Part shown: in pieces, positions 28,701 to 39,352 of the stretch | How the letters are laid out: every line of letters starts with the position of its first letter | Numbering within the stretch: position 1 is the stretch's first letter | Assembly: GCF_051401765.1 (NCBI RefSeq) | Contig: NW_027480440.1 | Span: 2,046,001 to 2,110,000, forward strand | Direction of reading: 5' to 3' | Origin: Calliopsis andreniformis | Lineage: Eukaryota > Arthropoda > Insecta > Hymenoptera > Andrenidae | DNA: 64,000 bases | Notes under the pieces: model-generated | Seen by the model: the letters and a program-made list of their open reading frames with translations, nothing else | Databases searched by the model: none | Told to the model about the DNA's origin: nothing | Translations under genes and position numbers: made by a program

Positions 28701-30081
28701 GAGGATTGAGGATTGAGGATTCAGGATGATGGCTGAGGGTTGAGGATTGAGGTTTGAGGACTGAGGTCTGAGGATTGAGGATTGAGAATTGAGGATTGAG
28801 GATTGAGGGTTGAAGATTGAGGATTGGGTATTGAGGATTGAAGAATGAGGATTGAGGATTGAGGATTGAGGATTGAGGATTGAGGATTGAGGATTGAAGA
28901 TTGAGTATTGAGGAGTGAAGATTGAGGATTGAGGATTGAGGATTGAGGATTGAGGATTGAAGATTGAGTACTGAGGATTGAAGATTAAGATTGAGGATTG
29001 AGGATTGAGGACCGAGGATGGAGGATTGAGGATTTAAGGTTCAGTATTGAGGATTGAAGATTGAGTATTGAGGATTGAGAATTGAACATTGAGAACTGAG
29101 TGTTGAGGGTTGAGTGATGAGAATTGATGTTTGTGGATAGAGATTTGAAGATTGCAGATTGAGTATTGAGTATTGAAAACTGTGAATTGAGCATATTCTA
29201 TTGAGGATTGAGGATTGACAACTGATTGTTGAGGACTGAGGGCTGAAGATTGAGGGTTCCGGATTGAGGATTCAGAATTGAAATTTGAGGACTGAGCATT
29301 GAGGATTGAAGACTGAGTATTGAGGATTGAAGATTGAGAATTGAGGATTGAGGATTGAGGATTGAGGATGAGGGCTGAGGGTTGAGGATTGAGGTTTGAG
29401 GACTGAGGACTGAGGATTGAGGATTGCGAACTGAGGATTGAGGATTGAGGATTGAGTATTGAGGATTGAAGATTGAGGATTGAGGATTGAGGATTGAGGA
29501 TTGAGGATTGAGGATTGAGGATTGAGTATTGAGGATTGAAGATTGAGGATTGAGGATTGAGGATTGAGGATTGAGGATTGAGGATTGAGGATTGAGAATT
29601 GAAGATTGAGGATTGGGTATTGAGGATTGAGGATTGAGGATTGAAGATTGAGGATAGGGTATTGAGTATTGAAGAATGATGATTGAGGATTGACGATTGA
29701 GGATTGAGGATTGAATATTGAGTACTGTGGATTGAAGATCGACTATTGAGGATTGCGAATTGAGGATTGAGGGTTGGGGATTGAGGATTGAAGATTGAGG
29801 ATTGAGGATTGAGGATTGAGGATTGGGGATTGAGGATTGCGAGTTGAAGATTCAGTATTGAGGATTGAAGATTCAGAATTGAGGATGAGGATTGAACATT
29901 GAATACTGAGTGTTGAGGGTTGAGTGATGAGAATTTATGTTTCTGGATAGAGATTTGAAGATTGCAGATTGAGTATTGAGTATTGAAAACTGTGAATTGA
30001 GGATAGTCTATTGAGGATTGAGGATTGATAACTGATTGTTGAGGACTGAGGGCTGAAGCTTGAGGATTCAGGATTGAGGAT
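25771..30081 (+). repeat. Domain A HOR, copy III (4,311 bp)
   Basis: Three heptamers shorter than copy II. Again eight 6-mers are visible, and 4,311 = 7 x 617 minus 8. The left part resembles copy II but carries older forms (GAAGATCGACTATT). From about 27.6 to 29.8 kb it instead shares private variants with 18.3-20.5 kb of copy I at offset 9,286, so it is a mosaic. Confidence 0.83.
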
Positions 30082-30331
30082 TCAGGATTGAAGTTTGAGG
30101 AGAGAGGACTGAGGAATGAGGATTGAGGATTGAGAATTGAGGATTGAGGGCTGAGGATTGAAGAATGAGGATTGGCTGTTGAGGATTGAACATTGAGGAT
30201 TGAGGATTGAGGATTCAGGATTGAGGATTGGGGATTGAAGATTGAGGATTGAGGATTGAAGATTGAGTACTGAGGATTGAAGATTAAGATTGAGGATTGA
30301 GGATTGAGGACTGAGAATGGAGGATTGAGGA
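30082..30331 (+). repeat. Domain A HOR, copy IV (truncated)
   Basis: Follows copy III with the same opening (GAAGTTTGAGGAGAG, the GGCTGTT heptamer, a GATTAAGATT 6-mer, GAGAATGGAGG) and then leaves the unit at about 30,331, where GAAGGTTCAGTATT replaces the expected continuation. This is the last recognisable domain A unit. Confidence 0.78.
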
Positions 30332-31740
30332 TTGAAGGTTCAGTATTGAGGATTGAAGATTGAGAATTGAGGATTGAGGATTGAAGATTGAGGATTGAGT
30401 ATTGAGGTTTGTGAATTGAGGACGAGGACTGAGGTTTGAGTATTGATGTTTGAGGTCTGAGGATTGAGGATTGAGGATTGAGAATTCAGGATTGTGGATT
30501 GAGGATTGAAGATTGAGGATTGGGTATTGAGGATTGAAGAATGCGGATTGAGGATTGAGGATTGAGGATTGAGGATTGAAGACTGAGTATTGAGGATTGA
30601 AGATTGTGGATTGAGGTGTGAGTATTGAAGATTGAGGATTTGGGACTGAGGATTGAAGATTGAGGATTGAGGATTGAGGATTGAGGATTGAGGATTGAGG
30701 ATTGAGGATTGAGGATTGAGGATTGAGGATTGCGGATAGAAGATTGAGGATTGGGTATTGCGGATTGAACATTGAGTATTGAGGATTGAGGATTGAGGAT
30801 TGAGGATTGAGGATTGAGGATTGAGGATTGAGAATTGAGGATTGAGTATTGAGGATTGAAGATTGAGGATTGGGTATTGAGGATTGCAGAATGAGGATTG
30901 AGGATTGAGGATTGAGTATTGAGGATTGAGGATTGAAGACTGAGTATTGAGGATTGAAGATTGAGGATTGAGTAGCGAGTATTGAAGATTGAGGATTTGG
31001 GACTGAGGATTGAAGATTGAGGATTGAGGATTGAGGATTGAGGATTGAGGATTGAGGATTGAGGATTGAAGATAGAGGATTGGGTATTGAGGATTGAAGA
31101 TTGAGTATTGAGGATTGAAGATTGACGATTGATGATTGAGGATTGAGGATTGAGGATTGAGGATTGAGGATTGAGGATTGAAGATTGAGTATTGAGGATT
31201 GAAGATTGAGGATTGAGGATTGAGGATTGAGGATTGAGGATTGAAGATTGAGGATTGAGGATTGAGGATAGAGGATTGAGGATTGAAGATTGAGGATTGG
31301 CTACTGAGGATTGAAGAATGAGGATTGAGTATTGAGTATTGCGGATTGAGGATTGAAGATTGAGTATTGAGGATTGAAGATTGACGATTGAGGATTCAGG
31401 ATTGAGGATTGAGGATTGAGGATTGAGGATTGTGGATTGAGGATTGAGGATTGAGGATTGCGGATTGAGGATTGAGGATTGAGGATTGAGGAATGAGCGC
31501 TGAGGATTTAGGATTGAGGTTTGAGGATTGAGGATTGAAGATTGAGGGTTGAGGATTGAGGATTGAGGATTGAGGATTGAGTATTGAGGGTTGATGATTG
31601 AGGATTAAGGATTGAGGATTGAGGATTGAGGTTTGAGGATTGAGGATCGAGTACTGAGGATTGAGGATTGAATATTGATGATTGAGTATAGAGGATTGAA
31701 GATTGAGGACTGAGGGTTGAGCATTGTGTGCTGAGAATTG
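30332..31740 (+). repeat. Boundary zone without marker blocks
   Basis: Between the last A marker (about 30,001) and the first domain B marker (about 31,800) there is mostly near-consensus GAGGATT, with a worn E block at about 30,408. It contains a local direct repeat of 357 bp (51 heptamers) seen from two GGATTTGGGACTGAGG blocks, at about 30,636 and 30,993. Nothing other than heptamers is visible. Confidence 0.78.
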
Positions 31741-33233
31741 TTGTTCGTAGACTGAGATTTGAAGAATGAGGACTGAGTATTGAATAGTGAGAATTGAAGC
31801 TATTTTATTGAGGATTGGCGATTGAGGATAGATGATTGAAGATTGAGGGTTAATGTTTGAGGATTGAGTATTGAAGATTGAGGATTGAAGAGTGAGGGTT
31901 GAGGATTGAGGGTTGAGGGTTGACGATTGAGGGTTGAGGGCTGAGGATTGAGGATTGAGGATTGATGGCTGCAGATTGATGATTGAAGTTTGAGAATTGA
32001 GGATTGAGTATTGAGGATTGAGGATTGAGGATTGAGGATGGAGAATTGAATATTGAGGATTGAGTGTTGGAAATAGAATATTGTGGACTGAGGATTGAGG
32101 ATTGGGTGTTGAGAATTGATGTTTGAGAATTGAGATCTGAAAGTTGAAGATTGTGGATTGTGTATTTAAAACTGTGAACTAAGGATATACTGTTGAGGAT
32201 TGAGAATTGAGAATGGAGTATTGACGATTGAGGATTGAGGTTTGAGGATTGAGTATTGAGGACTGATGATTGAGGATTGAGGATTGAGGATTGAGGAATG
32301 AGGGTTGAGGATTGAGGATTGAGGATTGAGGATTGAGGATTGAGGATTGAGGATTGAGGATTGAGGATTGAGGATTGAGGATTAAGGATTCAGGATTGAG
32401 GATTGAGCATTGAGGATTGAGGATTGAGGGTTGTGGATTGAGGATTGAGGATTGAGGATTGAGGATTGAGGATTGATGATTGAGGATTGAGGATTGAGGA
32501 TTGAGGAATGAGGGTTGCGGATTGAGGATTGAGGTTTGAGGCTTGAGGATTGAGGATTGAGGATTGAGAATTGAGGACAGAGGATTGAGGATTGAGGATT
32601 GATGGCTGCAGATTGATGATTGAAGATAGAGAATTGAGGATTGAGTATTGCGGATTGAGGATTGAGGATTGAGCATTGAATATTGAGGATTGAGTGTTGG
32701 AAATAGAATATTGTGGACTGAGGATTCAGGATTGGGTGTTGAGAATTGATGTTTGAGAATTGAGATCTGAAAGTTGAAGATTGTGGATTGTGTATTTAAA
32801 ACTGTGAACTAAGGATATACTGTTGAGGATTGAGAATTGAGAATGGAGTATTGACGATTGAGGATTGAGGTTTGAGGATTGAGGATTGAGGATTCAGGAT
32901 TGAGGATTGAGGATTGAGGATTGATGATTGAAGATTGAGGATTGAGGAATGAGGATTGAGGGTTGAGGATTGAGGATTGAGTATTGAGGACTGATGATTG
33001 AGGATTGAGGATTGAGGAATGAGGGTTGAGGATTGAGGATTGAGGATTGAGGATTGAGGATTGAGGATTGAGGATTGAGGATTGAGGATTGAGGATTAAG
33101 GATTCAGGATTGAGGATTGAGCATTGAGGATTGAGGATTGAGGATTGAGGATTGAGGATTGAGGATTGATGACTGAGGATTGAGGATTGAGGATTGAGGA
33201 TTGAGGATCGAGGATTGAGAATTGAGGATTGAG
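31491..33233 (+). repeat. 1,743-bp duplication, copy 1
   Basis: Anchored on GAATGAGCGCTGAGG, which recurs at 33,234; the C block and GATCGAGTACTGAGG recur at the same offset (31,648 and 33,391; 31,799 and 33,542). 1,743 is 249 x 7 exactly, and I see no 6-mer or 8-mer in the interval. The match weakens after about 32,190. This region also resembles 46.5-48.2 kb. Confidence 0.8.
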
Positions 33234-33649
33234 GAATGAGCGCTGAGGATTTAGGATTGAGGTTTGAGGATTGAGGATTGAGGATTGAGGGTTGAGGATT
33301 GAGGATTGAGGATTGAGGATTGAGGATTGAGGGTTGATGATTGAGGATTAAGGATTGAGGATTGAGGATCGAGGTTTGAGGATTGAGGATCGAGTACTGA
33401 GGATTGAGGATTGAATATTGATGATTGAGTATAGAGGATTGAAGATTGAGGACTGAGGGTTGAGCATTGTGTGCTGAGAATTGTTGTTCGTAGACTGAGA
33501 TTTGAAGAATGAGGACTGAGTATTGAATAGTGAGAATTGAAGCTATTTTATTGAGGATTGACGATTGAGGATAGATGATTGAAGATTGAGGATTAATGTT
33601 TGAGGATTGAGTATTGAAGATTGAGGATTGAAGAGTGAGGGTTGAGGAT

Positions 33650-33681
<32 letters not shown>

Positions 33682-33935
33682 GGCTGAGGATTGAGGATTG
33701 AGGATTGATGGCTGCAGATTGATGATTGAAGTTTGAGAATTGAGGATTGAGTATTGAGGATTGAGGATAGAGGATTGAGAATTGAATATTGAGGATTGAG
33801 TGTTGGAAATAGAATATTGTGGACTGAGGATTGAGGATTGGGTGTTGAGAATTGATGTTTGAGTATTGAGATCTGAATGTTGAAGATTGTGGATTGAGTA
33901 CTTAAAACTGTGAATTAAGGATATACTGTTGAGGA
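33234..33935 (+). repeat. 1,743-bp duplication, copy 2
   Basis: Second copy through the C block at 33,542 and the CTGCAG block near 33,717 to the B block at 33,900, which has the CTTAAAAC variant. It then leaves the copy 1 pattern. The same CTTAAAAC form occurs near 48,859, supporting homology of 33.2-34.05 kb with 48.2-49.0 kb. Confidence 0.77.
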
Positions 33936-35566
33936 TTCAGAATTGAGGATTGAGGATTGATGTTTGATGATTGAGGATTGAGGATTGAGGATTGAGGATT
34001 GAGGATTGAGGATTGAGGATCGAGGATTTAGGACTGAGGATTGCGCATTGAGAATTGAGGATTGAGGATTGAGGATTGAGGACTGAGGATTGACGATTGA
34101 GGATTGAGGTTTGAGGATTGAGGATTGAGGATTGAGGATTGAGGATTGAGGATTGAGGATTAAGGATTCAGGATTGAGGATTGAGCATTGAGGATTGAGG
34201 ATTGAGGGTTGTGGATTGAGGATTGAGGATTGAGGATTGAGGATTGAGGATTGATGATTGAGGATTGAGGATTGAGGATTGAGGAATGAGGGTTGCGGAT
34301 TGAGGATTGAGGTTTGAGGCTTGAGGATTGAGGATTGAGGATTGAGAATTGAGGACAGAGGATTGAGGATTGAGGATTGATGGCTGCAGATTGATGATTG
34401 AAGATAGAGAATTGAGGATTGAGTATTGCGGATTGAGGATTGAGGATTGAGAATTGAATATTGAGGATTGAGGAATGGTGATAGAATATTGTGGACTGAG
34501 GGTTGAGGATTGGGTGTTGAGAATTGATGCTTGAGGATTGAGATCTGAATGTTGATGATTGTGGATTGAGTATTTAAAACTGTGAATTAAGGATATACTG
34601 TTGAGGATTGAGAATTGAGGATTGAGGATTGAGGTTTGAGGATTGAGGATTGAGGATTGAGGTTTGAGGATTGAGGATTGATGAGAGAGGATTGAGGATT
34701 GAGGACTAAGGATTGAGGATTGCTGATTGAGGATTGAGGATTGAGGTTTGAGGATTGAGGATTGAGGATTGAGGATTGAAGATTGAGGATTGAGGATTGA
34801 GGATTGAGGATTGAGGGTTGAGGATTGAGGATTGAGGATTGAGGATTCAGGATTGTTGATTGAGGTTTGAGGATTGGGGATTGAGGATTGAGGATTGAGG
34901 ATTAAGGATTCAGGATTGAGGATTGAGGATTGAGGATTGAGGATTGAGGGTTGAGGATTGAGGATTGAGGATTGAGGATTGAGGATTGGGGATTGATGAT
35001 TGAGGATTGAGGATTGAGTATTGAGGAATGAGGGTTGCGGATTGAGGATTGAGGTTTGAGGATTGAGGATTGAGGATTGAGGATTGAGGATTGAGGACAG
35101 AGGTTTGAGGATTGAGGATTGATGGCTGCAGATTGATAATTGAAGATAGAGAATTGACGATTGAGTATTGCGGATTGAGGATTGAGGATTGAGAATTGAA
35201 TATTACGGATTGAGGATTGGGGATAAAATATTGTGGACTGAGTGTTGAGGATTGGGTGTTGACAATTGATGTTTGAGGATTGAGATCTGAATGTTGAAGA
35301 TTGTGGATTGAGTATTTAAAACTGTGAATTAAGGATATACTGTTGAGGATTGAGAATTAAGGATTGGGGATTGAGGTTTGAGGATTGAGGATTGAGGATA
35401 GAGGATTGAGGATTGAGGATTGAGGGTTGAGGATTGAGGATTGAGGATTGGGGATTGAGGATTGAGGATTGAGGATTGACGATTGAGGATTGAGGATTGA
35501 GGATTGAGGATTGAGGATTGGGGATTGAGGATTGAGGACTGAGGATTGAGTATTGAGGTTTGATGG
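33936..35566 (+). repeat. Diverged domain B segment
   Basis: Heptamers with B markers at about 34,573 and 35,318, CTGCAG blocks near 34,387 and 35,128, and a GAGGAATGGTGATAG block near 34,471 that recurs near 43,225. I found no clean duplication spanning this stretch, although every piece has relatives elsewhere in domain B. No gene is visible. Confidence 0.7.
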
Positions 35567-38500
35567 CTGCAGATTGATGATTGAAGGTTGAGAATTGAGG
35601 ATTGAGTGTTGGGGATAGAAGTTTGGGGACTGAGTGTTGAGGATTGGGTGTTGAGATTTGATGTTTGAGGATTGAGACCTGAAAGTTGAAGATTGTGGAT
35701 TGAGTATTTAAAACTGTGAATTAAGGATATACTCTTGAGGATTGAGAATTGAGGATTGAGGGTTGAGGATTGAGGATTGAGGTTTGATGATTGAGTATAG
35801 AGGATTGAAGATTGAGGACTGAGGGTTGAGCATTGAGTGCTGAGAATTGTTGTTTGTATACTGAGATTTGAGGAATGAGGATTGAGTATTGAATACTGAG
35901 AATAGAAGCTATTTTATTGAGGATTGACGATTGAGGATTGATGATTCAGGATTGAACATTGATGGCTGAGGATTGAGGATTGAAGATTGAGGCTTGAGGA
36001 CTGAGGAATGAGAATTGAGGGCTGGGGGTTGAGAATTGAGTGTCGTGAATTGAGGAGGGAGCATTGAATACTGAGGATTGAAGATTGGGGACTGAGGGTT
36101 GAGGATTGAGTATTGAGGATTGAGGATTGAGGATTGAGGATTGTGTATTGAGGATTGAGGATTGAGGATTGAGGATTGATGATTGAGGATTGAGGATTGT
36201 GGATTGAGGAATGAGGGTCGAGGATTGAGGATTGAGGTTTGAGGATTGAGGATTGAGGATTGAGGTTTGAGGATTGAGGATTGATGAGAAAGGATTGAGG
36301 ATTGAGGACTAAGGATTGAGGATTGCTGATTGAGGATTGAGGATTGAGGTGTGAGGATTGAGGATTGAGGATTGAGGATTGAAGATTGAGGATTGAGGAT
36401 TGAGGATTGAGGATTGAGGGTTGAGGATTGAGGATTGAGGATTGATGAGAGAGGATTGAGGATTGAGGACTAAGGATTGAGGATTGCTGATTGAGGATTG
36501 AGGATTGAGGTTTGAGGATTGAGGATTGAGGATTGAGGATTGAAGATTGAGGATTGAGGATTGAGGATTGAGGATTGAGGGTTGAGGATTGAGGATTGAG
36601 GATTGAGGATTCAGGATTGTTGATTGAGGTTTGAGGATTGGTGATTGAGGATTGAGGATTGAGGATTAAGGATTCAGGATTGAGGATTGAGGATTGAGGA
36701 TTGAGGATTGAGGGTTGAGGGTTGAGGATTGAGGATTGAGGATTGAGGATAGGGAATTGATGATTGAGGATTGAGGATTGAGTATTGAGGAATGAGGGTT
36801 GCGGATTGAGGATTGAGGTTTGAGGATTGAGGATTGAGGATTGAGGATTGAGGATTGAGGACAGAGGTTTGAGGATTGAGGATTGATGGCTGCAGATTCA
36901 TAATTGAAGATAGAGAATTGAGGATTGAGTATTGCGGATTGAGGATTGAGGATTGAGAATTGAATATTACGGATTGAGGATTGGGGATAAAATATTGTGG
37001 ACTGAGTGTTGAGGATTGGGTGTTGACAATTGATGTTTGAGGATTCAGATCTGAATGTTGAAGATTGTGGATTGAGTATTTAAAACTGTGAATTAAGGAT
37101 ATACTGTTGAGGATTGAGGGTTGAGGATTGAGGATTGAGGATTGGGGATTGAGGATTGAGGATTGAGGATTGACGATTGAGGATTGAGGATTGAGGATTG
37201 AGGATTGAGGATTGAGGATTGAGGAATGAGGGTTGAGGATTGAGGATTGAGGTTTGATGGCTGCAGACTGATGACTGAAGATTGAGAATTGAGGATTGAG
37301 TTTTGGGGATGGAAGGTTGGGGACTGAGGGTTGAGGATTGGGTGTTGAGAATTGATGTTTGAGGATTGAGATCTGAAAGTTGAAGAATGTGGATTGAGTA
37401 TTTAAAACTGTGAATTAAGGATATACTGTTGAGGATTGAGAATTGAGGATTGAGGATTGAGGTTAGAAGATTGTGGATTGAGGACTGAGGATTGAGGATT
37501 GAGGATTGAGGATTGAGGGTTGTGGATTGAGAATTGAGGATTGAGGATTGAGGATTGAGGATTGAGGATTGATGATTGAGGATTGAGGATTGAGGATTGA
37601 GGAATGAGGGTTGAGGATTCAGGATTGAGGTTTGAGGATTGAGGATTGATGATTGAGGATTGAGGAATGAGGACTGATGATTGAGGATTGAGGATTGATG
37701 GCTGCAGATTGATGATTGAAGATAGAGAATTGAGGATTGAGTATTGAGGATTGAGGATTGAGAATTGAATATTGAGGATTGAGGATTGGGGATAGAATAT
37801 TGTGGACTGAGGGTTGAGGATTGGGTGTTGAGAATTGATGTCTGAGGATTGAGATCTGAATGTTGACGATTGTGGATTGAGTATTTAAAACTGTGAATTA
37901 AGGATATACTGTTGAGGATTGAGAATAGAGGATTGAGGATTGAGGTTTGAGGATTGAGGATTGAGGATTGAGGATTGAGGATTGAGGATTACTGATTGAG
38001 GATTGAGGATTGACGATTGAGGATTGAGGATCGAGGGTTGAGGATTGAGGATTGAGGATTGAGGATTCAGGATTGAGGATTGATGATTGAGGATTGAGAA
38101 TTGAGGATTGAGGAATGAGCGTTGAGGATTGAGGATTGAGGTTTGAGGATTGAGGATTGAGGATTGAGGATTGAGTATTGAGGACGGAGGATTGAGTATT
38201 GAGGATTGATGGCTGCAGATTGACGATTGAAGATAGAGTATTGAGGATTGAGTATTGCGGATTGAGGATTGAGGATTGAGGATTGAGAATTGAATATTGA
38301 GGACTGATGATTGGGGACTGAGGATTGAGGATTGAGGATTGAGGATTGAGGATTGAGGATAGAGGATTGAGGACTGAGGAATGAGAATTGAGGACTGGGG
38401 GTTGAGGATGAGTGTTGCGAATTGAGGAGGGTGTATTGAATATTGAGGATTGAAGTTTGGGGACTGACGATTGAGGATTGAGTATTGAGGATTGAGGACT

Positions 38501-39352
38501 GAGGATTGAGGATTGATGATTGAGGATTGAGGATTGAGGATTGAGGTTTGAGGATTGAGGATTGAGGTTTGAGGATTGAGGATTGAGGATTGAGGATTGA
38601 GGATTGTGGATTGAGGATTGAGGACTGAGGATTGAGGATTGAGGATTGAGGATTGAGGATTGAGGATTGAGGATTGAGGGTTGAGTACTGAGGATTGAGG
38701 ATTGAGGATTGGGGATTGAGGATTGATGATTGAAGATTGAGGATTGAGGACTGAGGATTGAGGTTTGAGGATTGAGGATTGGGGATTGAGGATTGTGTAC
38801 TGAGGATTGAGGATTGAGTATTGATGATTGAGTATAGAGGATTGAAGATTGAGGACTGAGGGTTGAGCATTGAGTGCTGAGAGTTGTTGTTCGTAGACTG
38901 AGATTTGAAGAATGAGGATTGAGTATTGAATAGTGAGAATTGAAGCTATTTTATTGAGGTTTGACGATTGAGGATTGATGATTGAAGATTGAGGATTAAT
39001 GGTTGAGGATTGAGGATTGAAGATTGAGGATTGAAGAGTGAGGTTTGAGGATTGAGTGTTGAGGATGGAGGATTGAGGATTAAGGATTGAGGACTGAGGA
39101 TTGAGGATTGAGGATTGATGGCTGCAGATTGATGATTGAAGATTGAGAATTGAGGATTGATTATTGAGGATTGAGGATTCAGGATTGAGAATTGAATATT
39201 GAGGATTGAGGGTTGGGGATAGAAGATTGTGGACTGAGGATTGAGGAGTGAGGAATGAGGGTTGAGGATTGAGGATTGAGGTTTGAAGATTGAGGATTGA
39301 GGATTGGGGATTGAGGATTGAGGACTGAGGATTGAGTATTGAGGTTTGATGG
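35567..39352 (+). repeat. HOR of about 3.7-3.8 kb, copy 1
   Basis: Begins at a CTGCAG block with GATTGAAGGTTGAG that recurs at 39,353 (offset 3,786). Later anchors drift: CTGCAGATTCATAATTG at 36,890 and 40,571 (3,681), GGATTACTGATTGAGG at about 37,990 and 41,741 (3,751). The copies therefore differ by blocks of 105 and 70 bp, both multiples of 7. One 6-mer near 38,408 explains the residue of each offset modulo 7. C blocks lie near 35,908 and 38,945. Confidence 0.8.

Larger units (their letters stand above)
1173..30012 (+). repeat. Marker family A (36 blocks)
   Basis: A diverged run of about 20 heptamers that includes GATGTTTGTGGATAGAG, GAAAACTGTGAATT and ATATTCTATTGAGG, followed by GACAACTGATTGTTGAGG. 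It splits cleanly into 7-mers. Blocks lie near 1173, 1571, 2725, 3646, 5037, 5435, 6588, 7008, 7302, 7891, 8233, 8721, 9630, 10216, 11703, 12556, 13842, 14575, 15385, 16279, 16790, 18175, 19188, 19906, 20549, 21361, 22255, 22766, 24149, 24881, 25691, 26588, 27096, 28475, 29201 and 30001. Sub-forms include GAGCATATTC, TCATGATATTC and GATAGTCTATTG, and each sub-form returns at the HOR spacing. Confidence 0.85.
1..30331 (+). repeat. Domain A of the array (ATTCTATTGAGG-marked HORs)
   Basis: This half is defined by its marker block A, by a second block reading GCGAATT then GAGGATT followed by GAGGGTTGGGGATT, and by a third block around GGTCTGAGG. The markers of domain B (CTGCAG, AGATCT, TTTAAA, GCTATTTTATT) were not seen here. 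Most of the domain consists of kilobase-scale copies of itself: a 3,865 bp period at the left edge, a mosaic in the middle, and a unit of about 4.3 kb repeated to the right. 6-mer units are common here, whereas 8-mers are nearly absent (one at about 8,465). Confidence 0.88.
41..30470 (+). repeat. Marker family E (GACGAGGACTG / GGTCTGAGG)
   Basis: A short block with GTGGACT, a 6-mer (GAGAAC or GAGGAC), then GAGGACG or GAGGACT, and GATGCCTGAGGTCTGAGG or close variants. Copies lie near 45, 3,910, 9,055, 10,472, 17,065, 23,040, 27,360 and 30,408. The last copy, in the boundary zone, is the most altered and is the last domain A marker in the window. Confidence 0.72.
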
